A stretch of DNA of 21,881 nt from an uncultured Clostridium sp. (GCA_951800935.1 CATOLW010000003.1:1-21881); one strand, 5' to 3'. Positions 8,224 through 17,166 are shown, counted from the first letter of the stretch. The notes: generated from the letters alone by a model not told the origin. Program-made: numbers and translations.

Positions 8224-9723
8224 GTGAAAAAGTTCAAACAAGCAATTCATTCAGTAAGAGTAAAATTATTTATGACATTATCACTTGTTATTTTATTGAT
8301 TATTGTATTTCTTATATTAGTTAATAACTTTGTTTTTCGACAATTTTATATTTATAGTAAAACAAAAGCATTAAAATCAGCATACCAAATTGTAAATAAC
8401 CATTATAACAGTTCGCAAAATGTGGACTTAGAATCTCAATTAGAAAAAATAGCAATCAATAACAATTTTGATATTTTAATTAAAAATAATCAAAATGTAA
8501 ATATCTATACATCTAATAAAGATTTCTTTTCTACTTTAGGTCAAATGAATGAAATGACCAATCGATTTAATAGTACGTTAGGAGAAGTAATCGAAAAAGG
8601 AGACGAATTTACAATAAAAAAGATAAAGGATACCAAAAATGATATTACCTATATTTTGTTATCTGCTACTTTAGATAATGATTATTTATTATATATTAGA
8701 ATACCAATTACATCGATACAAGAAAGTGTAAAAATATCGAATAACTTTTTATATTTAATGGCAGGTTTTGCCATTTTAATTGCAGCAGTTATTGTATCTT
8801 ATGTATCAAGAAAATTTGGAGACCCAATAGTAGAATTAAATTATATTGCCAAAAAGATGTCTAATTTAGATTTTAGTCATAAATATAGAATTACAGATGC
8901 AGATGATGAAATAAATAACTTAGGAAAAAGTATTAACGTTATGTCAGATAAGCTAGAAAGAACGATTAAGCAACTAAGAAATACCAATATTGAACTAGAA
9001 AAGGACATTGAGGAAAAATCAAAAATTGACGAAATGAGAAAAAGTTTTATTTCAGATGTATCACATGAATTAAAAACACCAATTGCGTTAATACAAGGCT
9101 ATAGTGAAGGATTATTAGAAAACGTAAATTCAGACGAAGAAAGCAGAAAATTTTATGCAGAAGTTATTTTAGATGAAACTAATAAAATGGATAAGTTAGT
9201 AAAGCAATTACTAGAATTAATGAAATTAGAATATGGAAAAAGGGAATTTAAAGATAAAAAATTTAATTTAGTAGAATTAGAAAAAGAAGTCATAAGAAAA
9301 TCGCAAGTGATATTAGAAGAAAAACAAATTGAAGTTAAATTTGAAACACCAGATGAAATAAATGTATTTGCAGACGATTTTTATATTGAACAAGTAATTA
9401 GTAATTATATAACGAATGCAATTAAACACGTAAAGGAAGCAAATGGGAAAAAATATATCAAAATAAAAAATATCATAGATATAGAAAAGAATAAAGTAAG
9501 AGTAAAAATATTTAATACAGGAGATAAAATAGCAGAAGAAAATATAGCAAGAATTTGGAATCGTTTTTATAAGGTAGATGAATCCAGAAACCGAGAAAAT
9601 GGAGGAACAGGAATAGGATTGGCCTTTGTTAAAGCCGTTATGAATAATTATGGAAATGTATATGGTGTAATGAATCAAGAAGAAGGTGTAGAATTCTATC
9701 TAGAATTAAATTTAGATATTTAA
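8224..9723 (+). CDS. Membrane sensor histidine kinase
   Basis: 499 residues, partner of the preceding regulator. TM1 is at about 14-36, followed by an extracellular sensor region (about 40-170) and TM2 (about 175-195). The HAMP linker follows (about 196-248). The dimerisation/phospho-acceptor helix has H281 in FISDVSHELKTPI, the classic HisKA H-box. The ATPase domain has the N box (N394, N398 in SNYITNAIKH), the G1 box (NTGDKI, about 431-436) and the G2 box (GGTGIGLAFVK, about 460-470). The start is GTG, preceded by AGAGAGGAAAAG. It ends just before a terminator, so the operon is regulator plus kinase. The signal sensed is unknown; the extracytoplasmic region matches no domain I recognise. 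Confidence 0.95.
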   Translation: MKKFKQAIHSVRVKLFMTLSLVILLIIVFLILVNNFVFRQFYIYSKTKALKSAYQIVNNHYNSSQNVDLESQLEKIAINNNFDILIKNNQNVNIYTSNKDFFSTLGQMNEMTNRFNSTLGEVIEKGDEFTIKKIKDTKNDITYILLSATLDNDYLLYIRIPITSIQESVKISNNFLYLMAGFAILIAAVIVSYVSRKFGDPIVELNYIAKKMSNLDFSHKYRITDADDEINNLGKSINVMSDKLERTIKQLRNTNIELEKDIEEKSKIDEMRKSFISDVSHELKTPIALIQGYSEGLLENVNSDEESRKFYAEVILDETNKMDKLVKQLLELMKLEYGKREFKDKKFNLVELEKEVIRKSQVILEEKQIEVKFETPDEINVFADDFYIEQVISNYITNAIKHVKEANGKKYIKIKNIIDIEKNKVRVKIFNTGDKIAEENIARIWNRFYKVDESRNRENGGTGIGLAFVKAVMNNYGNVYGVMNQEEGVEFYLELNLDI

Positions 9724-9733
9724 AAAGTCAAAG

Positions 9734-9765
9734 TAGGAAAGTTAGAAAAAAGCTTTCCTATTTTT
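9734..9765 (+). terminator. Intrinsic terminator of the two-component operon
   Basis: TAGGAAAG (9734-9741) pairs with CTTTCCTA (9753-9760), followed by TTTTT. Confidence 0.85.
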
Positions 9766-9803
9766 AAATGTAGAAATTTGTCATATTTTGCGATGAAAAG
9801 TGC

Positions 9804-9832
9804 TTTACAAATAGGAAAAAATGTATTATCAT
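9804..9832 (+). promoter_or_regulatory. Sigma-A type promoter for the sortase locus
   Basis: TTTACA (9804-9809), 17-base spacer, TATCAT (9827-9832). The leader to the first sortase codon is about 110 bases and contains two palindromes (9844-9853 and 9877-9894). Confidence 0.55.
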
Positions 9833-9876
9833 ATTACTAGTTTAAGTTAACTTTAAATCAAAAAATTAATTCAAAG

Positions 9877-9894
9877 AATTTTTTCGAAAAAATT
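9877..9894. repeat. Perfect 18-bp palindrome in the sortase leader
   Basis: AATTTTTTCGAAAAAATT is fully self-complementary. A second palindrome, AAGTTAACTT, lies at 9844-9853. Both are downstream of the -10 element, so they could be operators or leader RNA structure. AT-rich composition makes such palindromes less surprising. Confidence 0.5.
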
Positions 9895-9949
9895 ATTTCT
9901 TTAAATTTCAGTTAAAAAGTAAAAGTAAAAGACAAAGGAGCGTGATAAA

Positions 9950-10525
9950 ATAGGAACGCTAAAATATACTACATGTTATATCAATCTAATATCTTTTATT
10001 GTTACCATTATAATCATGAATAGTTTTAATTTACTTCATTTTGAGTTTAGTGGTTTTTCTAAAAAGGCAGTTTTAAAAGCAGGATTTTCTGTAGGAAGTA
10101 GTGATAATCAAGAAAATGTTAAAGTGGCAAAAACAGATATGATTAAAAATTGGTATCTTGAAATTCCGAAAGTAAATCTAAAAGCAGATATTCAAGAAGG
10201 AACTACCAAAGAAATTATGGATAAATTCATAGGACATTTTGAAGAAAGTAAAAAATGGGAAGGGAATGTTTGTTTAGCAGCACATAATCGAGGCTATAAA
10301 AATAATTACTTTTCAGAAATAAAGCAACTACAAGAAGGAGATAAAATCATTTATTATTTCCAGGATAATCGTAGAGAATATTTGGTGGAAAAAAATGATA
10401 TCATAGAAGCAAGTAATGTAACATGTTTAGAAAATACAGAAAAAAATACACTTACACTAATTACTTGTGTAGAAAATGAACCAAATTACAGAAGATGTAT
10501 AAAAGCAATTGAAAATAAAAAGTAA
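9950..10525 (+). CDS. Class D-like sortase, apparently starting at ATA
   Basis: A membrane-anchored cysteine transpeptidase that cleaves LPxTG-type signals and links surface proteins to the cell wall. Numbered from the first ATG (10016), the catalytic residues are H90 (LAAHNRGY), C151 (TLITC) and R159 or R160 (EPNYRRC), all in sortase context. That ATG has no ribosome site and leaves no membrane anchor. Upstream the frame stays open to 9929 and encodes a hydrophobic segment (YINLISFIVTIIIM). AAAGGAG at 9934-9940 lies 9 bases before an in-frame ATA at 9950, with no ATG, GTG or TTG in that position. With ATA as start the protein is 191 residues and has the expected N-terminal anchor. The surface protein gene follows 21 bases later and is the likely substrate. 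Family call is secure; the start is an inference. Confidence 0.8.
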   Translation: MGTLKYTTCYINLISFIVTIIIMNSFNLLHFEFSGFSKKAVLKAGFSVGSSDNQENVKVAKTDMIKNWYLEIPKVNLKADIQEGTTKEIMDKFIGHFEESKKWEGNVCLAAHNRGYKNNYFSEIKQLQEGDKIIYYFQDNRREYLVEKNDIIEASNVTCLENTEKNTLTLITCVENEPNYRRCIKAIENKK

Positions 10526-10546
10526 AAAGAAAGGAAGAATAAAAAT

Positions 10547-11807
10547 TTGAAAAAGAAGAAAAATAAGATTAAAAAAATATTTGTGATACTAGCCATTTTT
10601 ATTATGAATGGATTAGGGTTTATGAACGCCGTATATGCAACAAGGCTAGATTCAGCAAACTTGTATACGATAGGTGATTGCGGAGAATTATTAAAATATA
10701 AAGGAACGATTGTGAAGGTAAGTTATATACAATATACGAACAATGGAATAGACTATCCTGCTTATTGCATGGATAAAACCAAACCACGGAGCTGAAACAG
10801 GAAGGTATAGTGTATCCGTACAAGAGGCAATAAAAGACGTAGGACTATGGAGAAGAATTATTAATGGGTATCCTTATAAAACAATAGAAGAATTAGGTGT
10901 TGCAAACAAAGAAGAAGCTTTTACAGCAACCAAGCAAGCGGTTTATTGTTATATCCATGGAAATAATTTAAATGATTATGAAGGAATTGGCGAAGCGGGA
11001 GCAAGAACATTAAATGCAATGTATCGAATTATTGAAAATGCAAACAATTCAAATGAAACAAAATTGTCCAGTACCATACAAATTAAGCAAGTACAAAATG
11101 AATGGAAACAAGATGAAATAGAAAAACAGTATATATCAAAAGTTTTTGAAATAACAGCCAATAGCAACATGAAAGGCTATACCATAAAAATTACAAAAGA
11201 TAATGCGAAAATAACCAACCTACAAAACGAAGAAAAGAATCAATTTACTGCCAATGAGAAATTTAAAGTATTGATACCAATAAAAGACATGACAAAAATA
11301 GGAACTTTTAAACTAACAGTAGAAGGAAAAGTACAAACCAAACCAGTCTTATATGGTGTAGCACCTAACAGTAACTATCAAGATTATGCTTTAACAGTAG
11401 CAACCTATGAAGAAGGGAACGGAGAAAAAAGTGATGAATATCCAGAAAATGAAACTAAACTTATTATCATAAAAGAAGATGAAGAAACAAAAGAAAAATT
11501 AGAAAATATAGAATTCGAGATATTAGATGAAAATAAAAAGGTAGTGTATTCTGATTTAAAAACAGACAAAGAAGGAAAAATCGAGATAAAACATTTAATA
11601 CCAGGAAAATACTATATAAGAGAAACAAAAACAAAAGAAGGATATAAACCATATGAAGAATTAATTGACCTACAATTGGCTCTGCACGAACAATGTACAG
11701 TAACCATCCATAATAGAAAAGAAGACAAACCAAAGATAGAAACAGAAAAGAAAATAAAAACCAAGCAAATCAGTAACAGAAAAATATTACCAGTTACAGG
11801 TATGTAA
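10547..11807 (+). CDS. Thioester-domain/Cna-B cell-surface protein, split by +1 frameshift at CGG (formally a pseudogene)
   Basis: Read with one base skipped at 10787, this gives 419 residues. Parts: signal peptide (about 8-31); a thioester (TQXA-type) domain with C74 in AYCMDK and Q130 in ATKQAVY, the likely Cys-Gln thioester pair used by such adhesins for covalent attachment; a middle domain (about 180-290); a Cna-B/SpaA-like domain (about 302-389, ending in the GKYYIRETK...GY pattern); and LPVTG (414-418). In the plain frame it stops at TGA 10793-10795 after 82 codons. The second half, starting at G81, is open to 11807. C74 and Q130 lie on opposite sides of the break. The protein ends LPVTGM with no hydrophobic anchor. 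TTG start with AGAAAGGAAG upstream; the sortase gene is directly before it. Confidence 0.8.
10784..10790 (+). other. Frameshift site CCA-CGG-A in the thioester protein
   Basis: In-frame CGG at 10787-10789 follows CCA. Dropping the C gives CCA-GGA-GCT-GAA (Pro-Gly-Ala-Glu) and restores the downstream frame. Without this the frame closes at TGA two codons later. Confidence 0.8.
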
Positions 11808-11817
11808 AAGTTGAAAG

Positions 11818-11848
11818 AGGGATTTGGAAATGTTTCTTAGAAATCCCT
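11818..11848 (+). terminator. Intrinsic terminator of the sortase/surface protein operon
   Basis: AGGGATTT (11818-11825) pairs with AAATCCCT (11841-11848), 10 bases after the stop, followed by a T-rich stretch with a TTTTTT run shortly after. Confidence 0.65.
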
Positions 11849-11881
11849 GTTTACAAGTTTTTTAGAAATTAGTTAAATTTA

Positions 11882-11910
11882 TTGAAAAAAAAACGAAAAA
11901 CGGATATAAT
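11882..11910 (+). promoter_or_regulatory. Sigma-A type promoter for the CNNM/CBS transporter gene
   Basis: TTGAAA (11882-11887), 17-base spacer, TATAAT (11905-11910); the ATG at 11942 lies about 25 bases past the predicted start of transcription. Confidence 0.75.
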
Positions 11911-11941
11911 AAGTACAAATGAAAAAAGGAGTAGATAATCC

Positions 11942-13243
11942 ATGTTGTCACAAATTGTTATTCTAATCATATTAATTGCCCTAAATGCGTTTTTTGCAGC
12001 AGCGGAAATTGCATTTATCTCTTTAAACGATGCCAAAATAGAAAAACAAGCAAAAGAAGGAAATAAAAAAGCAAAACAAATTGAGAAAATGATAAAATCG
12101 CCAAGCAAATTTTTAGCAACGATACAAATAGGAATTACTTTAGCAGGATTTTTATCCAGTGCATTTGCTTCTGATGCTTTTGCTGAAAAATTAGCACCAG
12201 CACTTTATCAAATCATGCCATTTATTAATTTAGGAGTATGGAAAAGTATTTCCATTATTCTAATTACCATTATTTTATCTTTCTTTACTTTAATATTTGG
12301 TGAATTAGTTCCAAAAAGATTTGCCATGAAATACTATGAAAAAATATCATTTGCAACAATAGGAATAATTCGAGCAATTTCTATTGTTACCTTACCTTTT
12401 GTTAAATTTTTAACATTAGTAACCAATGGAGTATCTAAACTATTTGGAGTAGGAGAAAACGAAGAAGAATCAGTTACAGAAGAAGAAATAAAAATGTTAA
12501 TTGACCAAGGCGAAGAAAAAGGAACCATTAAAGAAGAAGAAAAAGAATTAATCAATAATGTATTTGAATTTAATGACATTACTGTTTCCGAAATTATGAA
12601 ACATAGAAAAGACATTTTTGCTGTTGATATCAACATAAGTAACGAAGAATTATTACAAGAATTATCACAAGAAGAATACCGCTATAGTCGAATTCCTGTT
12701 TATGATGAAACAATCGATGAGATTAAAGGAATTTTATATGTAAAAGATGTTTTAAAAAATATCAACAAAAAAACCTTTAAAGTAAAAAATGTAATGAAAG
12801 ATGCTTACTTTGTATCTCAAAATAGATTAATCAATGAGGTTTTTAAAGAACTACAAAAAAATAAAAAACAGATTGCTATCATTGTAGATGAATATGGAGG
12901 AACAGCTGGATTAATTACGATGGAGGACATTTTAGAAGAATTAGTAGGAGATATTTTTGACGAATATGATAAAGAAGAAAAAGAATACGAACAAATAGAT
13001 TCTAACACCTACTTGATAAGTGGAAGTATGACCATTAATGATGTCAATAAATTACTAGAAGCCCAAATACCAGAAGGGGATTATGACACATTATCTGGTT
13101 ATTTACAAGACAAATTAGGAAGAATTCCAGAAGAAGAAGAACTACCTACAATTGACACAGAAAAGGTTAATTATAAAATTGTAGAATATGAAGATAAAAG
13201 AATTTTAAAAGTAAAAGCCTGCAAAAATAATACCGAAGAATAA
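11942..13243 (+). CDS. CNNM/CBS-domain transporter (hemolysin C/CorC-like family)
   Basis: 433 residues. Members are membrane proteins linked to Mg2+ and other divalent cation efflux; the hemolysin label is historical. The N-terminal DUF21/CNNM region (about 1-175) has hydrophobic helices near 4-22, 58-78, 98-122 and 135-155, with the typical NAFFAAAEIAFISLND start and FGELVPKRFA motif. Two CBS domains follow (about 210-325), including VDEYGGTAGLITMEDILEELVGDI, a hallmark of the family. The C-terminal CorC/HlyC domain (about 345-425) contains GDYDTLSGYL. AAAGGAG lies 10 bases before ATG 11942. The WG-repeat gene begins 33 bases after the stop with no terminator between, so the two are probably co-transcribed. 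Confidence 0.94.
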   Translation: MLSQIVILIILIALNAFFAAAEIAFISLNDAKIEKQAKEGNKKAKQIEKMIKSPSKFLATIQIGITLAGFLSSAFASDAFAEKLAPALYQIMPFINLGVWKSISIILITIILSFFTLIFGELVPKRFAMKYYEKISFATIGIIRAISIVTLPFVKFLTLVTNGVSKLFGVGENEEESVTEEEIKMLIDQGEEKGTIKEEEKELINNVFEFNDITVSEIMKHRKDIFAVDINISNEELLQELSQEEYRYSRIPVYDETIDEIKGILYVKDVLKNINKKTFKVKNVMKDAYFVSQNRLINEVFKELQKNKKQIAIIVDEYGGTAGLITMEDILEELVGDIFDEYDKEEKEYEQIDSNTYLISGSMTINDVNKLLEAQIPEGDYDTLSGYLQDKLGRIPEEEELPTIDTEKVNYKIVEYEDKRILKVKACKNNTEE

Positions 13244-13276
13244 AGTTTAAAGTTAGAAAGGAATAAAAAGAGTAAA

Positions 13277-15010
13277 ATGAAAAAGAGAAATATAATTATA
13301 ATCATAATTGTAGCAATTATTCTAATTATAATAGCATCAGTAGGCATTTACAAAATAATAGAAGAACAAGGAAAAAACTATGAAATTGAAAAGATAAAAC
13401 AATATAATTATTTTCTTTTAAAACAGGATAATCAATATGGAGTCATTGATAAAAAAGGAAATATCATAATATCGCCAAAGTATAGTGAAATACAAACACC
13501 AAATCCAGAAAAAGCAGTTTTTGTATGTCATGAGGGAGAAGATACAAAAGTATTAAATGAAAGAAAAGAAGAAATATTAACAGAGTATAGGAATGTCCAA
13601 CCAATTCGCCTAAAAAATATTTCTAGTGATTTAATGTATGAAAAAAGTATATTAAGATATGAAAAAGAGGGAAAATATGGTCTTATTTCTTTGGAAGGAA
13701 AAGAGATTGCAAAACCTATTTATGATGAAATTGAGGGATTGCCATATAAAGAAGGGGAATTACTAGTAAAACAAAATGATAAATATGGCGTTATTAATAT
13801 CAAAGGAAATAAATTAGTAGAAATTAAATATGATGAAGTAAAAGCAGATGAATATTACACAGAGGAAAAGGGATATCGCTATGCAGGATATATTGTTTTA
13901 AATAAAACAGAAGAAGGATATCGATATGGTTATTTAAATGCGAAAGGTAAAGAAATATTAAAACCACAATACAATGAAATTTTACGAGTAACAGAAAGAC
14001 AAGAAGATGAAAACACTTATTTAATTTGTGCTAAAAACGGACAATATGGTATTAACAAAAATGGAGAAACTATAATAGAAAATGAATATCAATCGATTCA
14101 ATATGATAGTACCAATCAAGTCTTCATTATTGAAAAAAGTAAAAAATATGGAATTGCAAACCTAGAAGGAAAGCTAATAGTTCCTGTACAATATAATCAA
14201 ATTGATATCACAGGTATTTACTTTTATGCCCAAAATGAACAAGGAACGACAGTTTATAATAACAATGGAACACAAGCTAACATTGATGCTAATGTAGCAA
14301 TTTTAAATACAAGTAATGAAAAATACAAAATAAGAATTAATAATCAAGAAGGAACTAAATATGGTGTTATTAACAAAGAAGGAAAGCAATTAATTAAAGA
14401 AGATTACAACTACATTGAATACTTATATGATAACTATTTTATTGCTAGCGATGAGAATCGAAAACTAGGAATACTAGATGATAAGGGAACCATAAAAGTA
14501 GAAATGAATCATGATTCTCTACAAAAAATACAAGATACAGATTTGATTCAAGCCATGATAGCACAAAATAGTGTAACGCAAATATATTCAACTAAAATGG
14601 AAAAAATTTGTGAAATGGAAAATGCAACAATTGAAGTAAAAGAGCAATATATCAAGGTATACAACGAAGCAGAAATAAAATATTTTAGCAAAGAAGGAAA
14701 AGAATTAAGAAATACAGAAGTATATGCTACGAATAAATTGTTTGTTGCTGAAAAAGACGGAAAATACGGATTTATAGATAAAGACGGAAAAACCGTTGTA
14801 GATTACAAATATGATAGAGCTTATGAATTTAATGAATACGGATTTGCGACAATAAATCAAGAAGGAAAATGGGGAGCAATCAATGAACAAGGTCAAGAGG
14901 TAGTAGCACCAACCTATGAAATAAAAAATCAAAAACAACCATCTTTTATTGGGAAATATTATTGTGTAACTTATGGTTTTGGAGAATTTTATTATACAGA
15001 TGCTAATTAG
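13277..15010 (+). CDS. WG-repeat protein with N-terminal membrane anchor
   Basis: 577 residues. A basic start and a long hydrophobic helix (about 4-25) indicate a signal anchor with the rest outside the membrane. The remainder is a tandem array of about ten repeats of the form [K/Q/R]-[Y/W]-G-x-[I/L]-[D/N]-x-x-G-x-x-[I/V]-x-P-x-Y-[D/N]-x-[I/V]. Examples are QYGVIDKKGNIIISPKYSEI near residue 53, and copies with KYGVINIKGN, KYGIANLEGK, KYGVINKEGK and KYGFIDKDGK. One degenerate copy reads RKLGILDDKG and the last begins KWGAINEQGQ. WG repeats are thought to form beta-propeller-like or ligand-binding surfaces; their function is not known. It follows the CNNM/CBS gene in one apparent operon and ends at a strong terminator. 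Confidence 0.88.
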   Translation: MKKRNIIIIIIVAIILIIIASVGIYKIIEEQGKNYEIEKIKQYNYFLLKQDNQYGVIDKKGNIIISPKYSEIQTPNPEKAVFVCHEGEDTKVLNERKEEILTEYRNVQPIRLKNISSDLMYEKSILRYEKEGKYGLISLEGKEIAKPIYDEIEGLPYKEGELLVKQNDKYGVINIKGNKLVEIKYDEVKADEYYTEEKGYRYAGYIVLNKTEEGYRYGYLNAKGKEILKPQYNEILRVTERQEDENTYLICAKNGQYGINKNGETIIENEYQSIQYDSTNQVFIIEKSKKYGIANLEGKLIVPVQYNQIDITGIYFYAQNEQGTTVYNNNGTQANIDANVAILNTSNEKYKIRINNQEGTKYGVINKEGKQLIKEDYNYIEYLYDNYFIASDENRKLGILDDKGTIKVEMNHDSLQKIQDTDLIQAMIAQNSVTQIYSTKMEKICEMENATIEVKEQYIKVYNEAEIKYFSKEGKELRNTEVYATNKLFVAEKDGKYGFIDKDGKTVVDYKYDRAYEFNEYGFATINQEGKWGAINEQGQEVVAPTYEIKNQKQPSFIGKYYCVTYGFGEFYYTDAN

Positions 15011-15034
15011 GAGAAATCCTAATTAGCATTTTTT
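15001..15034 (+). terminator. Intrinsic terminator overlapping the WG-repeat stop codon
   Basis: TGCTAATTAGGA (15001-15012), loop GAAA, TCCTAATTAGCA (15017-15028), then TTTTTT. The 12-bp stem is perfect and the TAG stop (15008-15010) lies within its left arm. Confidence 0.93.
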
Positions 15035-15097
15035 GTTTTAGAATCATATGATTGGTTAATACTAATAATAGCTTAGAAAGGAAAGAAGGTTATTGAT

Positions 15098-15956
15098 TTG
15101 AAATTAGGAGTTGCTTTATCTGGAGGAGGAATTCGAGGGATTGCACATGCAGGAGCTTTAAAAGCACTAGAAGATAATGGGATAAAGATTGATGCCATAG
15201 GAGGCACTAGCTCAGGAAGTTTAGTAGCTTCTTTGTATGCCATGGGATATTCTCCTTATTATATTTACATACTATTTAAAAGATATGCCAAAGAGGTTGT
15301 AGAAATAAACTCAAGTCCTATTATATCAGGAATAGGAAACTTTATGTTTAATAAAAAGGTATGTATTCCACGGATTAAAAACAGGTGAAAGCATTGAAAA
15401 AGCATATGATAATATTGCTAGTAGAAGAGGAATAAAAAAAATAAAAGATATTACTAAAATGCCATTAGTCATTCCAACAGTAGATGTTAAATGTTCAAAG
15501 GAATATATTTTTACCAATCATATACCAAAAGAAAGTCAAGATAAAACCCGATACATTACAGACATATCAATTGGAAAAGCAGTAAGAGCTAGTAGTAGCT
15601 TTCCAGGTGTATTTTGTCCTTGTGATTTTAAAACACATAAATTTTTAGATGGAGGGATCTTAGATAATATTCCTGTGTCAGAAGTAAGAAAACAAGGAGT
15701 AAATAAAGTAATTGCCATTAATTTTAAGGCAGACGATGTAGATGAAAATAGCAATGTAATGGATATTGCGATGAGAACGATTGATATTATGGGAAATAAG
15801 ATTTCAGAAGAAAGTTTAGAACGAAGTGATTTTGTATTAACAATTGAAACAGATAAAACAGGCCTTTTAGATATCGAGAAAATGGATGCTTGTTATCAAT
15901 ATGGTTATCAAGCAGTTACACAAAACTTAGAAAAAATAAAAATGAATATCTTTTAG
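15098..15956 (+). CDS. Patatin-like phospholipase, split by +1 frameshift at CGG (formally a pseudogene)
   Basis: Read with one base skipped at 15371, the product is 285 residues, normal for a bacterial patatin-like acyl hydrolase (RssA/YlbK type). The N-terminal part has the oxyanion motif (LSGGGIRGIAHAG) and the nucleophile elbow GTSSG. The C-terminal part has the catalytic Asp motif FLDGGILDNIP. In the plain frame the protein stops at TGA 15386-15388 after 96 codons. Reading GGA from 15372 continues without a stop as GLKTGESIEKAYDNIASRRG and on to TAG at 15954-15956. The Ser-Asp dyad is divided between the two frames, so neither piece could be active alone. The start is TTG, preceded by AAGAAGG. 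It acts on lipid acyl esters by family inference. Confidence 0.85.
15368..15374 (+). other. Frameshift site CCA-CGG-A in the patatin gene
   Basis: In-frame CGG at 15371-15373. The heptamer CCACGGA is identical to that of the thioester gene site. Skipping the C gives CCA-GGA-TTA-AAA and restores the frame. Confidence 0.8.
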
Positions 15957-16022
15957 AAATTAACGAAATATAATAAACCAATTTGAATATAATAAATAAA
16001 AAGAATGAAAGGAAGAAATTAG

Positions 16023-17166
16023 ATGAAAATAAGATATTTTGACAATGCAGCTACAACCAGAGTAAAAGAAGAAGTCATGCAAGAAATGCAAGAGTATTTT
16101 ACTTTAAATTATGGGAATCCATCTTCTCTTTATAGCATAGGAAGAATCTCTAAAAAAGCAATTGAAGAAGCTAGAAAAAAAGTAGCTCAATTAATTAACT
16201 GCAATTCGAATGAAATTTATTTTACAGGCTGTGGTTCAGAAAGTGATAACACAGCGATAAAAGGAATTGCTTATGCCAAACAAAAAAAAGGAAAACACAT
16301 CATAACGAGTAAAATAGAACATCCAGCGGTACTTCATACTTGTCAGACATTAGAAAAACAAGGGTTTGAAGTAACTTATTTAAATGTAAACAAACAAGGA
16401 ATTGTTAACATAGAAGAACTAAGAAATGCCATTCGAAATGATACCATATTAATTAGTATTATGTTTGCCAATAATGAAATAGGAAGCATACAACCAATTG
16501 AAACTATTTCAAAAATTGCTAAAATGTATAATATTATATTTCATACAGATGCTGTGCAAGCCTGTGGAAATGTTCCAATTGATGTGAAAAAAATGGGAAT
16601 TGATAGTTTGTCTTTATCTGGACATAAATTATATGCACCAAAAGGAATTGGAGCTTTATATGTAAGAAATGGAATTGAATTTGAAAAATTTATGGATGGA
16701 GGTCATCAAGAAAAAAATAAAAGAGCAGGAACTGAAAATGTAGCTGGAATTGTAGGACTAGGAAAAGCTTGTGAATTAGCGAAATTACACTTAAATGAAC
16801 ACATGCAACATTTAAAAAGTTTAAGAGATGAATGCATTAAACAAGTAAAAGACAAAATTGAAGGAGCTGTTTTAAATGGTGGAATAGAAAATCGATTACC
16901 AGGAAATGCAAATTTTTCTTTTCCTTCTATAGATGGAGAAGCTTTATTATTAAATTTAGATGCAAAAGGAATTTGTGCATCTGCAGGTTCTGCTTGTACT
17001 TCTCGGGTCATCTTCACCATCTCATGTGTTAGCTAGTATTGGTTTGTCAGATGAATTAGCACATGGTTCTTTGCGACTTACCTTTGGAGAAGATAATAGT
17101 AAAGAAGATGTAGACTATTTAGTTGAGAACTTGTGTGAAATTATAAAAAAGCTTAAAAACAATTAG
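16023..17166 (+). CDS. Cysteine desulfurase (NifS/IscS family), split by +1 frameshift at CGG (formally a pseudogene)
   Basis: With one base skipped at 17004 it is 380 residues, the usual size. It is a PLP enzyme that takes sulfur from cysteine for Fe-S clusters or tRNA thiolation. Seen: YFDNAATTRV start, NYGNPSSLYSIGR, YFTGCGSESDN, SKIEHPAV (PLP-stacking His), HTDAVQACGN (PLP Asp), the PLP-lysine segment SLSGHKLYAPKGIG, RAGTENVAG, and active-site C325 in SAGSACTS. The CGG codon is number 328, three after the catalytic Cys. In the plain frame it runs 9 more codons after CGG and stops at TAG 17034-17036. Skipping C gives ACTSGSSSPSHVLASIGLSD, matching the family pattern, then continues to 17166. 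AAAGGAAG precedes ATG 16023. No scaffold gene is adjacent, so NifS, IscS or SufS-type naming is open. Confidence 0.88.
17001..17007 (+). other. Frameshift site TCT-CGG-G in the cysteine desulfurase gene
   Basis: In-frame CGG at 17004-17006. Skipping C gives TCT-GGG-TCA (Ser-Gly-Ser), the residues expected after the catalytic Cys in this family. Confidence 0.85.

Noticed and set aside
15967..15993. Direct repeat of AATATAATAAA with two TATAAT boxes upstream of the cysteine desulfurase
   Set aside because: Neither box has a -35 at suitable spacing, and AT-rich sequence makes such repeats common; no promoter was called.
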